DNA from: Mycobacterium lehmannii
GTDB taxonomy: Bacteria; Actinomycetota; Actinomycetes; Mycobacteriales; Mycobacteriaceae
NCBI RefSeq assembly: GCF_002245535.1
Contig: NZ_NKCN01000035.1
Coordinates: forward strand, 1-38,497
Reading direction: 5' to 3'
Length of the DNA stretch: 38,497 nt
Notes under the pieces: generated by a model
The model's database searches: none
Told to the model about the DNA's origin: nothing
Seen by the model: the letters and a program-made list of their open reading frames with translations, nothing else
Position numbers and translations under genes: made by a program
Shown here: positions 7,853 to 16,499 of the stretch, piece after piece
How the letters are laid out: every line of letters begins with the position of its first letter
How positions within the stretch are numbered: the first letter of the stretch is position 1

Positions 7853-9886
7853 GTGAGTTACACCGCCGCCGACATCACCGAACTCGATGATGTCCAGCAC
7901 ACACGCCTGCGGCCGGCGGTGAACCTGGGGCTCGACGTGCTCAACACCGCGTTGCGTGAGTTGATCGACAACGCCATCGAGGAGGTCGCCGACCCCGGCA
8001 ACGGTGGATCCACCGTGACGATCACCCTCCACGCGGACGGATCGGTCAGCGTCGCCGACGACGGGCGTGGCCTGCCCGTCGACACCGATCCGACGACAGG
8101 AAAGAACGGCATCGTCAAGACGCTCGGCACCGCGCGGGCCGGCGGGAAGTTCTCTGTCCATACCGATGCAGCGAGCACAGGGGCCGGTCTGAACGGGATC
8201 GGCGCGGCCGCAGCGGTATTCATCTCCGCACGCACCGACGTGACGGTGCATCGGGGCGCCAAGACCTACGTGCAAAGCTTCGGGCGCGGTTACCCGGGGA
8301 CGTTCGAGGGCAAGGAGTTCGACCCCGACGCCCCGTTCACCCGGGCCGACACCCAGAAACTGCGCGGCACCGCAAATCGGAAGCCCGCCATGCAGGGCAC
8401 CACGGTTCGCATCCTGTTCGACCGCGCGGTGGTCCCCGACACCAGCGTCGATGTCGGCGAAGTGCTGCTGCGGGCGCATGCCGCCGCCCGGATGTCCCCC
8501 GGTGTGCATCTGGTCGTGGTCGACGAAGGCTGGCCCGGCGACGACGTGCCCGAGGCGTTTCTCGAACCTTTCAGCGGCCCTTGGGGCACCGACACGCTGC
8601 TCGATCTCATGTGCACCGCCGCGGGCACTCCCGCGCCCGACGTCCGCGCGGCGGTCGAGGGTCGCGGCGAGTACACCACCGGCCGCGGACCCACGCCGTT
8701 CCGCTGGTCGCTGACCGCGGGCCCGGCCGAGCCGGCGACGGTGGCCGCGTTCTGCAACACCGTGCGAACCCCCGGCGGCGGATCACATCTGACGGCCGCG
8801 ATGAAAGGCCTGTCCGAAGCGCTTGCCGATCGTGCGTCGCGGATGCGTGATCTGGGCCTCGCCAAGGGCGAAGAAGGTCCGGAGCCACAGGATTTCGCGG
8901 CCGTCACCGCTTTAGCGGTGGACACCCGTGCACCGGACGTCGCTTGGGACTCGCAGGCCAAGACCGCGGTGTCGTCGCGGTCGTTGAATGTGGCGATGGC
9001 CCCGGACGTCGCGCGCAGCGTCACGGTGTGGGCGGCCAACCCCGCCAACGGCGATGCGGTGACCCTGTGGACCAAGCTGGCGCTGGAGTACGCGCGGGCA
9101 CGGCGCAGCGCGGAGGGTGCGAAGGCACGTTCGCGCGCGGCTTCGAAGGCCAAGGGGCTGGGCACCAACCTGTCGCTGCCACCGAAGCTGCTTCCCAGCC
9201 GCGAGACCGGCCGCGGGTCGGGCGCCGAGTTGTTCCTGTGCGAGGGCGATTCGGCGCTGGGCACCATCAAGGCCGCGCGCGACGCCACCTTCCAGGCCGC
9301 CTTCCCGCTGAAAGGCAAGCCGCCCAACGTGTATGGGTTCGCGCTGAGCAAGGCACGGTCCAAAGACGAGTTCGACTCCATCGAGCGCATCCTGGGCTGC
9401 GGTGTGCGGGACAACTGCGACCCGGAGCTGTGCCGCTACGACCGGATCCTGTTCGCCTCCGACGCCGACCCCGACGGCGGCAACATCAACTCCAGTCTGA
9501 TCTCGATGTTTCTCGACTTCTACCGCCCGCTCGTCGAGGCAGGGATGGTGTACGTGACGCTGCCGCCGTTGTTCGTGGTCAAAACCGCCAGCGAGCGCAT
9601 TTATTGCCAAGACGAATCCGAGCGCGATGCGGCCGTGGCCAAGCTGAAGTCCACTTCGAAGGGCCGCGTCGAGGTGCAGCGCAACAAGGGGCTCGGCGAG
9701 ATGGACGCCGACGACTTCTGGAACACCGTCCTCGATCCCCAGCGGCGCACCGTTATTCGCGTCCACCCCGACGACGGTGAGAAGAAATTGCACCACACCT
9801 TGTTCGGTGGGCCGCCCGAGGGCCGACGCATGTGGATGGCCGAGATCGCCGCCCGCGTCGACACCAATTCCCTCGACCTCGACTAA
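7853..9886 (+). CDS. Type II DNA topoisomerase subunit B (TopoN-like, GyrB/ParE family)
   Basis: A 677-residue ATPase subunit of a type IIA topoisomerase. The GHKL ATPase shows ELIDN (residues 36-40), DDGRG (69-73), an AGGKF lid segment and GLNGIGA. The TOPRIM domain shows EGDSA (464-468) and DADPDG (537-542), followed by a GLGEMDADDFW motif. These residues differ from housekeeping GyrB (ENSID, HGVGAS, DADVDGAH), so this is a second, diverged enzyme. It matches the description of TopoN, half of the atypical M. smegmatis TopoNM that can introduce positive supercoils. The GTG start has AAAGGA 6-7 nt upstream; longer frames to 7757 lack this. It is followed 16 bp later by its partner A subunit. 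Confidence 0.92.
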   Translation: MSYTAADITELDDVQHTRLRPAVNLGLDVLNTALRELIDNAIEEVADPGNGGSTVTITLHADGSVSVADDGRGLPVDTDPTTGKNGIVKTLGTARAGGKFSVHTDAASTGAGLNGIGAAAAVFISARTDVTVHRGAKTYVQSFGRGYPGTFEGKEFDPDAPFTRADTQKLRGTANRKPAMQGTTVRILFDRAVVPDTSVDVGEVLLRAHAAARMSPGVHLVVVDEGWPGDDVPEAFLEPFSGPWGTDTLLDLMCTAAGTPAPDVRAAVEGRGEYTTGRGPTPFRWSLTAGPAEPATVAAFCNTVRTPGGGSHLTAAMKGLSEALADRASRMRDLGLAKGEEGPEPQDFAAVTALAVDTRAPDVAWDSQAKTAVSSRSLNVAMAPDVARSVTVWAANPANGDAVTLWTKLALEYARARRSAEGAKARSRAASKAKGLGTNLSLPPKLLPSRETGRGSGAELFLCEGDSALGTIKAARDATFQAAFPLKGKPPNVYGFALSKARSKDEFDSIERILGCGVRDNCDPELCRYDRILFASDADPDGGNINSSLISMFLDFYRPLVEAGMVYVTLPPLFVVKTASERIYCQDESERDAAVAKLKSTSKGRVEVQRNKGLGEMDADDFWNTVLDPQRRTVIRVHPDDGEKKLHHTLFGGPPEGRRMWMAEIAARVDTNSLDLD

Positions 9887-9902
9887 GACTTAGGCAGATA
9901 CC

Positions 9903-12038
9903 GTGACCGCCACCCTGGACATACCCGAGCAGAACCCGGACCTGGTCGTCGACCAGAGCGCCGACGACTACTGGAACCTCTATCAGCTGACGTTCGCGCT
10001 CTACAGCGTCAGCGACCGTGCGATCCCGTCGGCCTACGACGGTCTCAAGCCGGGTCAGCGTCGTCTGCTCTACCAAATGCACGAGTCGAAACTGCAGCCC
10101 GGCAACAAGCCGCAGAAGTCGTCGAAGATCTGTTCCGCGGTCACCGGCAACCTGCATCCGCATGGCGGCACCTCGATGTACGGCGCTGCGGCGCTGATGG
10201 CCGCCGAGTTCCAGCGCGTGAAAGTCATTGACGGACAGGGTGCTTTCCCCCGTATCCAGGGCGACATCCCGGCCGCCGACCGCTACACCGAGATGCGGTT
10301 GTCGGCACCAGGTGCCGCGCTGACCGCCGAACTCGACAGCCATGCAGTGCCCATGGTGTCGACGTTCGACGGCGAGTGGATCGAGCCGACAGTGCTGCCG
10401 GCCCAGTGGCCGGTGTTGTTGTGCAACGGCGCCGTCGGCATCGCCGAGGGGTGGGCCACCAAGGTGCCCGCCCACAACCCGCGCGAGATCATGGCCGCCT
10501 GCCGGGCGCTGCTGAAAACGCCGAATATGACCGACGATCGGCTGGTCAAGTTGATCCCGGGTCCCGACTGGGGCTGCGGAGCATCCGTGGTCGGCACCGC
10601 CGGCCTGCGCGAGTACATCACCACCGGGCGAGGCCAGTTCACCGTGCGCGGCACGCTCTCGGTCGACGGGAAGAACGTCCTCATCACCGAACTGCCGCCT
10701 GGCGTGGCGAGCAACACTGTGCAGGAACGGATTCGGGCCCTGGTCGAGTCGGGAGAGCTCGCTGGTGTGGCGGACATGTCCGATCTGACCGACCGCCGCA
10801 ACGGGCTGCGCATCGTCGTCACCGCCAAACGCGGCCACAGCGCCGAGCAGATCCGCGATCAGCTGCTGGCCCTGACACCTTTGGAAGGGACGTTCGCCGC
10901 CAGCCTCGTCGCCCTCGACGAGAACCGCGTCCCGCGATGGTGGTCGGTGCGCGAGTTGATCAAAGCGTTTCTCTCGCTGCGTGATTCGGTGGTTTTGCAC
11001 CGCAGTGAGTACCGGCTGGAGAAGGTCACGGCGCGACGTCATCTGGTGGCGGGCCTGATGACCATCCACCTCGACATCGACGCCGCCGTGGCGGTGATCC
11101 GCGGCTCCGAAACCGTCGACGAGGCTCGGCAAGGGCTGCAGGACCGGTTCAAGATCGATGCCGTTCAGGCCGACTATGTACTGGCGCTGCAGTTGCGCCG
11201 CCTGACCAAGCTCGACGTCATCGAGCTGCAGGCTGAGGCCCAGAAGCTGGATGCGGAGTTCGCCGAACTCACTGAGCTGGTGTCGAATCCGGATGCGCGC
11301 CGGAAGGTGATCGACAAAGAACTGGTGGAGACGGCGAAGCTGTTCAAGGGTCCGGAGTTCGATCGTCGCACCGTGCTCGACTTCGAGGCCGCGCCAGTCA
11401 CTTCCAACGGCGACGACGGGCCCCGTGAGCGCAAGGTCAACACCGCCTGGCGGCTCGACGACCGAGGCGTGTTCTCCGACAGCCACGGCGAGTTGCTCAC
11501 CTCAGGTCTGGGTTGGGCGGTGTGGACCGACGGCCGGGTGAAGTTCACCGCCGGTGGGGGTCTGCCGTACAAGGTTCGCGACATTCCCGTCGCCCCGGAT
11601 ATCACCGGGCTGGTGCGCTCGGGTGTGCTGCCGGACGGTTACCACCTGGCGTTGGTGACCCGACGAGGAAAAGTCCTGCGCATCGACCCGGCGGCGGTCA
11701 ACCCTCAGGGCGTTGCCGGCAACGGTGTGGCCGGGGTGAAGTTGGCGGGTGACGACGACGAGGTGATCGCCGCGCTGCCCGTCTCGTGCGCCAACGGCGA
11801 GGCCATCCTGTCGCTGGCTGAAAAGAGCTGGAAGGTCACCGAAGTCGCCGACATTCCGGTGAAGGGTCGCGGGGGTGCCGGCGTCGGCTTCCACCCGTTC
11901 GTCAAGGGCGAGAGCGCGCTGCTTGCGGCGTCGATCTCGGCGGCCGGGTTCGTGCGAGGGAAGAGGGCGGTCCGGGCCGAGAATCGAGCAAAAGCGTCGA
12001 TCAAGGGCTCGGGTCTGGATGTGACACCGGCCGGATAG
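9903..12038 (+). CDS. Type II DNA topoisomerase subunit A (TopoM-like, GyrA/ParC family)
   Basis: A 711-residue DNA cleavage/rejoining subunit. SDRAIPSAYDGLKPGQRR opens the winged-helix domain, and the catalytic Arg127-Tyr128 sits in AADRYTE. A coiled-coil region lies around residues 430-480. The C-terminal part (about 520-690) has repeated beta blades (SDSHGELL, TDGRVKFT, TRRGKVLR, VSCANGEA) but is shorter than a full GyrA C-terminal wheel, and the canonical GyrA box is replaced by KGRGGAG. It forms the heterotetramer with the upstream B subunit, and the 16-bp spacing indicates one operon. By analogy with M. smegmatis TopoM it may relax, decatenate or positively supercoil DNA. Start is GTG. 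Confidence 0.92.
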   Translation: MTATLDIPEQNPDLVVDQSADDYWNLYQLTFALYSVSDRAIPSAYDGLKPGQRRLLYQMHESKLQPGNKPQKSSKICSAVTGNLHPHGGTSMYGAAALMAAEFQRVKVIDGQGAFPRIQGDIPAADRYTEMRLSAPGAALTAELDSHAVPMVSTFDGEWIEPTVLPAQWPVLLCNGAVGIAEGWATKVPAHNPREIMAACRALLKTPNMTDDRLVKLIPGPDWGCGASVVGTAGLREYITTGRGQFTVRGTLSVDGKNVLITELPPGVASNTVQERIRALVESGELAGVADMSDLTDRRNGLRIVVTAKRGHSAEQIRDQLLALTPLEGTFAASLVALDENRVPRWWSVRELIKAFLSLRDSVVLHRSEYRLEKVTARRHLVAGLMTIHLDIDAAVAVIRGSETVDEARQGLQDRFKIDAVQADYVLALQLRRLTKLDVIELQAEAQKLDAEFAELTELVSNPDARRKVIDKELVETAKLFKGPEFDRRTVLDFEAAPVTSNGDDGPRERKVNTAWRLDDRGVFSDSHGELLTSGLGWAVWTDGRVKFTAGGGLPYKVRDIPVAPDITGLVRSGVLPDGYHLALVTRRGKVLRIDPAAVNPQGVAGNGVAGVKLAGDDDEVIAALPVSCANGEAILSLAEKSWKVTEVADIPVKGRGGAGVGFHPFVKGESALLAASISAAGFVRGKRAVRAENRAKASIKGSGLDVTPAG

Positions 12039-12049
12039 CAGTCGCGGCG

Positions 12050-12575
12050 ATGCGCAGCGTGTGGGCCCAGGAGCCCCCCGTCGAGGGACACTTTCCAGTC
12101 GGCCCCGCGCCCACCCAGAGCGGCGGTATCCCGCTCGTCGCCGGTGTGATCGGCCCGAAGGCACTAGCTCGAGCCGCGCAATGGGCTGTCGGGGTGACCG
12201 ACCCGGCTCATTCGCTGCATTTCGACGCCGAGGCGTTGGCCGCGCAGCGCGAGCGTGTCATCGCTGCGTGGCAGGCCGCGGGCAGGACGGATCGGCCACA
12301 CTTCTCCGCGCCGGTCTGGTTCGCGCTCGGCCCGGACCCTGAGCACCAACTCCGGGAGCACGTGAAGGACTTCTGGGACGAAGAGGTTGGCGCCGTAGGA
12401 GACGACGTCTCCTATTTGACGACTCCGGGCACGGGGACGATGAACTGCGGAGCGTCCGGCCTCCTCGCCGCCGTCAACGGCGCACGAGAGGCGGGGACTC
12501 GATGAGATCCGGCTCATCCCGTCGACCAGCGACCCCGACGAAATCGATCGCGCGCGCGAGGTCCTTGGTATCTGA
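12050..12575 (+). pseudogene. Broken LLM class flavin-dependent oxidoreductase (3' part only)
   Basis: The frame from 12050 encodes only the C-terminal half of a luciferase-like monooxygenase family enzyme: GPAPTQSGGIPLVAGVIGPK and AARAAQW-type features are the family's (F420/FMN) C-terminal signature, while the N-terminal TIM-barrel half is absent because TopoM ends at 12038. The frame stops at 12505, but the family's normal ending (LDEIRLIPSTSDPDEIDRA) continues in another frame to the stop at 12573-12575. One extra base near 12497-12499 (in GCGGGGACTCGAT) explains the shift. So it carries both a 5' deletion and a frameshift, and probably makes no working enzyme. Confidence 0.75.
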
Positions 12576-12700
12576 TCCGGCCGCGCGTTCGACGGGAGCA
12601 TGTCAAGAATCCGCGCTGGCCGGTAACGGCGGAGCATCGAATTTGACACTGCCCCTGCGTGCCTCCCGAATCACAGGCGTCTCATAGTTAACATCACGCC

Positions 12701-13471
12701 GTGCAGGTATCTCGGCGTGACGCACTGCGCTACGCCGCCGCGGTGTCGGCACTGGCCGGACTCGGTGCGGCATCGGCGGGTACGCACGCGCCGAGGGCCG
12801 AGGCCGCCCGCCCCACGCTGATCGACTATGCGATGCGTCAGATCCCGGCGCAGGACATCCGGGCCGCCGGCCACTCCGGCGTCATCAACTACGTCTCGAC
12901 GTCACGGCCCGGCTCCTCGTTCGGCGCCAAGCCGATCACCCTGCCTTACGCCAAGACGCTGGCCGCGGCCGGTTTGGTGATCGTCAGCAACTACCAGTAC
13001 GGCAAACCGGGCGGGACCGCGCCATCGGACTTCACCCGCGGGTACGCCGGTGGCGTCGCCGACGCGAAAACCGGTTGGCACCTGCACACCGCCGCCGGTG
13101 GCGGACGCACCGCGCCGATCTTCTTCAGCGTCGACGACGACATCGACCGCCAGACCTGGAACGACCTGGCGCTGCCGTGGTTCCGCGGTATCAACTCGGT
13201 CATCGGCGTGCAGCGCACCGGCATCTACGCCGGTATCCGACCGTGCCAGTGGGCCGCCGCCGACGGAGTCATCGGAAGATCGGGTTCCGCCGGTCACGTC
13301 TGGGCCTGGCAGACCCGATCCTGGTCCAACGGACAGCTTTACCCCGCCGCGGTTCTCTACCAACGCATCATCGACACGGCCTCGAACCCCGGACCGGTGG
13401 TCGGCGGCATCCGCGTCGACGTCAACGACGTGCTGGCCCAGGACTGCGGCCAATGGAACCTGCACCCGTGA
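12701..13471 (+). CDS. Tat-exported DUF1906 (Rv2525c-like) glycoside hydrolase-like protein
   Basis: A 256-residue exported protein. The N-terminus SRRDALRYAAAVSALAGLGAASA is a twin-arginine signal peptide with cleavage near AEA (residues 33-36). The mature part is a DUF1906 domain, a TIM-barrel fold related to glycoside hydrolase family 25; FFSVDDD, GIYAGIRPC and VDVNDV are the barrel-strand acidic motifs. M. tuberculosis Rv2525c, also Tat-exported, is the closest known analogue and has been linked to cell-wall physiology. The GTG start is 10 nt after a TAGTTA that could be a -10 element. It converges with the coiled-coil gene. Confidence 0.88.
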   Translation: MQVSRRDALRYAAAVSALAGLGAASAGTHAPRAEAARPTLIDYAMRQIPAQDIRAAGHSGVINYVSTSRPGSSFGAKPITLPYAKTLAAAGLVIVSNYQYGKPGGTAPSDFTRGYAGGVADAKTGWHLHTAAGGGRTAPIFFSVDDDIDRQTWNDLALPWFRGINSVIGVQRTGIYAGIRPCQWAAADGVIGRSGSAGHVWAWQTRSWSNGQLYPAAVLYQRIIDTASNPGPVVGGIRVDVNDVLAQDCGQWNLHP

Positions 13472-13483
13472 CCGCCTCTGCGG

Positions 13484-14620
13484 TCAGCGGCGTGGTGTCG
13501 TGGTGACGTGCACGTGGTCGTAATGGCCGTACCCTGAGCCCGCCGGACCGCTCGGCGTGTAATACGTGCCGCGCCAGATGACGTCCTGTAACCCGAATCG
13601 GCTCGAGTTGCTCAGCATGAAGTCGCGGATCGCGTCGCCGAGCGCGATGCCCTCGGCGCTCTCGGGATTGGGGATCATGATGTCGATCGCCAAGCCGCTC
13701 GGATGCCACGGCTTGGAGTCGGGCCGAACGCCGTCGATGTCGGCGATCTGGGGGAATCTTGCGCTGATGGCGCGGGCGGCGAGCACGGTGTTGACCTGTA
13801 GGCCCGCCTCGTTCGCGACGCCGGCGGGCAACGCCTCCGGGACGTCGACGCGGGCGGCCGCCAGAGCTTGAGCAGGGTCCACGGGCGGCTGGCCGGGCAA
13901 CGCGAGGATCGCCGGGTCTGGCGGGGTGGGCGCGGCGGGCGGCGGAGGCGGTGGTGCTGCTGGCGGGACGGCGTTGTCGACGACCGCTTGCTGTTGCGGT
14001 GTCAACGCCGCGTACTGCGCCTCCGCGGCCGCGATCTTGCGCAGCAGATCATTCCATTTGGCCTGCAGGTCCGCGCGCACCGCGGCGGCCTGCTCGGTCG
14101 CAGCGCGGGCGTCGGCGGCCGACTTCTCGGACGCCTGCGCGGCCGACCCCGCGCGGTCACGCTTTGCGTGGTACGTCTTCATTTGCTCAGCGGTCGTGGC
14201 GCCGACCACCCGCTGCAGCGACAGCTTGTCGAGCAACTGCTGCGGCGAAGACGCGGTCAGCAGCGCCGCCGCCTGACCGTTGCGGCCACTCATGTAGTCC
14301 ATCGCCGCAATGCGGTCGACCGCTGCCTGGTAAGGCGCAAGCTCGGCGTTGACGGCGGCAAGGACATCGAGGTCGGCGCGGTGGCGCTCGTCGGCAGCCT
14401 TCTGAGCGGCCTCTTTGGTGTCGACATCGCGCTGCGCCGCCGTGACGGCCTCGCGAGTCTGCAGCGCCTGAGCGGACAACTCGTTGAGCTTGGCCAGCGC
14501 GTCGTCCGCCGGGTCCGCATTGACGGCGCCGATCGAGGCGACCAGCACGAGAACTGCGGTTGCAGCACCGCACACCGTTCGTCGGAGTGAGTGGCGCATG
14601 CCGGTCACGCGGATTGTCAC
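13484..14620 (-). CDS. Exported coiled-coil protein with C-terminal M15-like (ARB_07466-type) domain
   Basis: About 378 residues. A signal peptide (LRRTVCGAATAVLVLVASIGAVNA) is followed by a long Ala/Gln/Glu-rich coiled coil, a Pro-rich linker (PPAAPPPPPPAAP), and a C-terminal domain of about 110 residues with WHPSGLAIDIMI and YDHVHVT. Those His/Asp motifs resemble the zinc site of D-Ala-D-Ala peptidases of the M15 type, as in the ARB_07466-like family. The layout (coiled coil + wall domain) resembles RipA-type cell-wall hydrolases, so a peptidoglycan role is likely but inferred. The start is uncertain: GTG 14620 lies very close to AAAAGGA, and ATG 14599 begins the clean signal peptide. Confidence 0.8.
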   Translation of the reverse strand: MTIRVTGMRHSLRRTVCGAATAVLVLVASIGAVNADPADDALAKLNELSAQALQTREAVTAAQRDVDTKEAAQKAADERHRADLDVLAAVNAELAPYQAAVDRIAAMDYMSGRNGQAAALLTASSPQQLLDKLSLQRVVGATTAEQMKTYHAKRDRAGSAAQASEKSAADARAATEQAAAVRADLQAKWNDLLRKIAAAEAQYAALTPQQQAVVDNAVPPAAPPPPPPAAPTPPDPAILALPGQPPVDPAQALAAARVDVPEALPAGVANEAGLQVNTVLAARAISARFPQIADIDGVRPDSKPWHPSGLAIDIMIPNPESAEGIALGDAIRDFMLSNSSRFGLQDVIWRGTYYTPSGPAGSGYGHYDHVHVTTTPRR

Positions 14621-15122
14621 GATCCTTTTATTGCAGGGACCAACACTTGGTCCGGCCACGTGTGTCTCGGACAGGTTAGAAACTGGCGTCGACAATGTCT
14701 ACTCGTCCGTCAGTGTGAGCCCTTCCATTCGCCGACTTCTGACTCGCGACTGGGGTTCCCCGGCGGGCTCGTCGATCCGACGGTGTTGGGCGCCACCGCC
14801 CGAGCTCTTCAACCGTCGGTCCCGGTATGCCGTCGTCGGCAGGCCCGCTGAGTGCGCCTCCGCACCTCAAGTGGATGCCGCGGGCGTGGAGACGCCTCGA
14901 CTTTGCTGAACGTGTTTACTCAGCGTGGGAGGGGGCATGGGGTCACCATGAGTCACTTCCCAGCTCCACGGCGGGCGATGGCTTTCTGAACAACCACTGG
15001 AGAAACGCCTGATGTGCTCGAGGGCAGGTTCCCGTGACACCCGGTGCCCCGATGGCACCGGCGGTTACTGATCTTGCTAGCCAGAAGCCAACCGTGCAGG
15101 CCCGAGAACCGGAGCACACGAG
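14621..15122. other. Intergenic stretch without a supported gene
   Basis: About 500 bp separate two divergent exported-protein genes. A 61-codon plus-strand frame (14827-15012) has no ribosome binding site, domain or signal peptide and is not supported. I see no RNA gene. The promoters of both flanking genes should lie here. Confidence 0.5.
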
Positions 15123-15611
15123 ATGAACATCCGAAAGATTCTGCTTCTGGTAGCCACCTGCCTGGCCGCCACACTCCTCATTGCACCGGGTGCAGCAGCA
15201 GTACCGCGGCCGACGATCCCGGGAGCCGATGCCGCGATCGCCAAGGCCGAAAGCCTGCTCGGGACAGACCAATTCGGTCAGTATGGGTGTGAAGCTCTGG
15301 TGGCCTACGCATTCGGGGTGCCGCAAGAGCGATACGGTTGGGACGGCGCTTCTGAAACCATGTACCAAACGCTGCTCGAGCAGGGGAAGATCCATACCGA
15401 CATGAACCCCCCGCGTGGGGCACTTGTCTTCAGCGTGGGATCCATCGGCCCACATATCGACATCGCGCGCGGGGATGGGACCTACATATCCGGCGGCGTT
15501 CAGGGTCTCTCACCGGGATACGGCGACGGGCACAACATCCAAATTCTGCCCAGCCCGAATGTGGCAAGCGACTGGACCTACCGAGGCTGGAGTCTGGGCT
15601 ACCCGGAGTAA
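15123..15611 (+). CDS. Small exported NlpC/P60-like protein
   Basis: A 162-residue protein with a Sec signal peptide (IRKILLLVATCLAATLLIAPGAAA, cleavage near residue 26). The mature part has the order of an NlpC/P60-type papain fold: YGCEALVAYAFG places a candidate catalytic Cys at the start of a helix, PPRGALVFSV is the strand before the histidine, and GPHIDIARGDGTYISGG carries the His. Such enzymes cleave peptidoglycan stem peptides. The usual third residue is not obvious and the sequence is diverged, so the activity is an inference. It stands alone, and its 3' end faces the cyclase-family gene 48 bp away. Confidence 0.8.
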   Translation: MNIRKILLLVATCLAATLLIAPGAAAVPRPTIPGADAAIAKAESLLGTDQFGQYGCEALVAYAFGVPQERYGWDGASETMYQTLLEQGKIHTDMNPPRGALVFSVGSIGPHIDIARGDGTYISGGVQGLSPGYGDGHNIQILPSPNVASDWTYRGWSLGYPE

Positions 15612-15659
15612 ACCGGGTTCCGGGAACAGGATGCCGGTGCGATCGGGACGGTGAATCGC

Positions 15660-16433
15660 TCAATCGTCGAGAATCGCGACGGCCCGTGTCCACCCGGCCG
15701 ACGCAGCGTGCACCTTCACCGGGAAACAGCTGATCTGAAATCCGCTGTCCGGGAGCGACTCCAGATTGTGGAGCTTCTCCAGGTGGCAGTACCCGATTTC
15801 GCGTCCCGCGCGGTGCCCCTCCCAGATGATCGAGGGATCCCGCTCGCGGGAATACCGTTGTGCCGTATAGACAAACGGCGCGTCCCAGCTCCAGGCGTCG
15901 GTGCCGGTCAGGCGCACACCTCGCTCCAACAACCACAGCGTCGCCTCACGACCCATGCCGCAGCCGGATGAGACGTAATCCGCCTCGCCGTAGCGGGTTC
16001 CGGCCGCGGTGTTGACCACGACGATGTCGAGGGGCTGCAGCTGGTGGCCGATACGATCGAGTTCGTCGGCGACGTCAGCGGCGGTGACCACGTAGCCCGC
16101 TTCGAAGTGCCGGAAGTCAAGCTTTACCGCTGGCTGCAGACACCATTCGAGCGGAACCTGGTCAATGGTGATCGCCGGCGCGCCACCGTCCATCGTCGAT
16201 GCGTAGTGATAGGGAGCATCGAGGTGGGTGCCGTTGTGGGTGGTGATCCGGACCCGTTCGATCGCCCAGCCCTCGCGATCCGGTAGGTCTTCGACCGTCG
16301 CGCCCGGGAAGAACGCGACGACTTCAGCCGCCGTGTCGGCGTGGCTGTAATAGTCGATCTCCGGAAGATGTCCCGGCGGATCGGATGCGATCCCTGCCTG
16401 TAGGGGCACCGAGATGTCCACGAATCTACGCAT
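15660..16433 (-). CDS. Cyclase family protein (kynurenine formamidase-like metal hydrolase)
   Basis: A 257-residue metal-dependent hydrolase. The family signature HNGTHLDAPYHY, which supplies the His/Asp ligands, is present at about residues 65-78. The C-terminal part has a conserved GTDAWSWD segment. Relatives include kynurenine formamidase and isatin hydrolase, so it probably hydrolyses a cyclic amide or ester in the cytosol; the substrate is unknown. The frame extends to a TTG at 16448, but the ATG at 16433 has GGGAGAGA at ideal spacing and is the likely start. The alpha/beta hydrolase upstream on the same strand ends 66 bp earlier, so co-transcription is possible. Confidence 0.9.
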   Translation of the reverse strand: MRRFVDISVPLQAGIASDPPGHLPEIDYYSHADTAAEVVAFFPGATVEDLPDREGWAIERVRITTHNGTHLDAPYHYASTMDGGAPAITIDQVPLEWCLQPAVKLDFRHFEAGYVVTAADVADELDRIGHQLQPLDIVVVNTAAGTRYGEADYVSSGCGMGREATLWLLERGVRLTGTDAWSWDAPFVYTAQRYSRERDPSIIWEGHRAGREIGYCHLEKLHNLESLPDSGFQISCFPVKVHAASAGWTRAVAILDD

Positions 16434-16499
16434 CTGGTTCTCTCCCAATCACTTTTGTCGATGGCCGTCTGTCACGCGACGTTGTTTCGGCGGCGATTT

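Noticed and set aside
8290..9414. 374-codon minus-strand frame opposite the TopoN-like gene
   Set aside because: Low-complexity Ser/Arg/Ala shadow; the plus strand has complete ATPase and TOPRIM motifs.
9753..11486. 577-codon minus-strand frame opposite the TopoM-like gene
   Set aside because: Mirror frame of a strongly supported gene in GC-rich DNA; Arg/His/Gly-rich with no domain.
15611..15660. GTTCC-G-GGAAC inverted repeat between converging genes
   Set aside because: Only a 5-bp stem; too weak to call a terminator.
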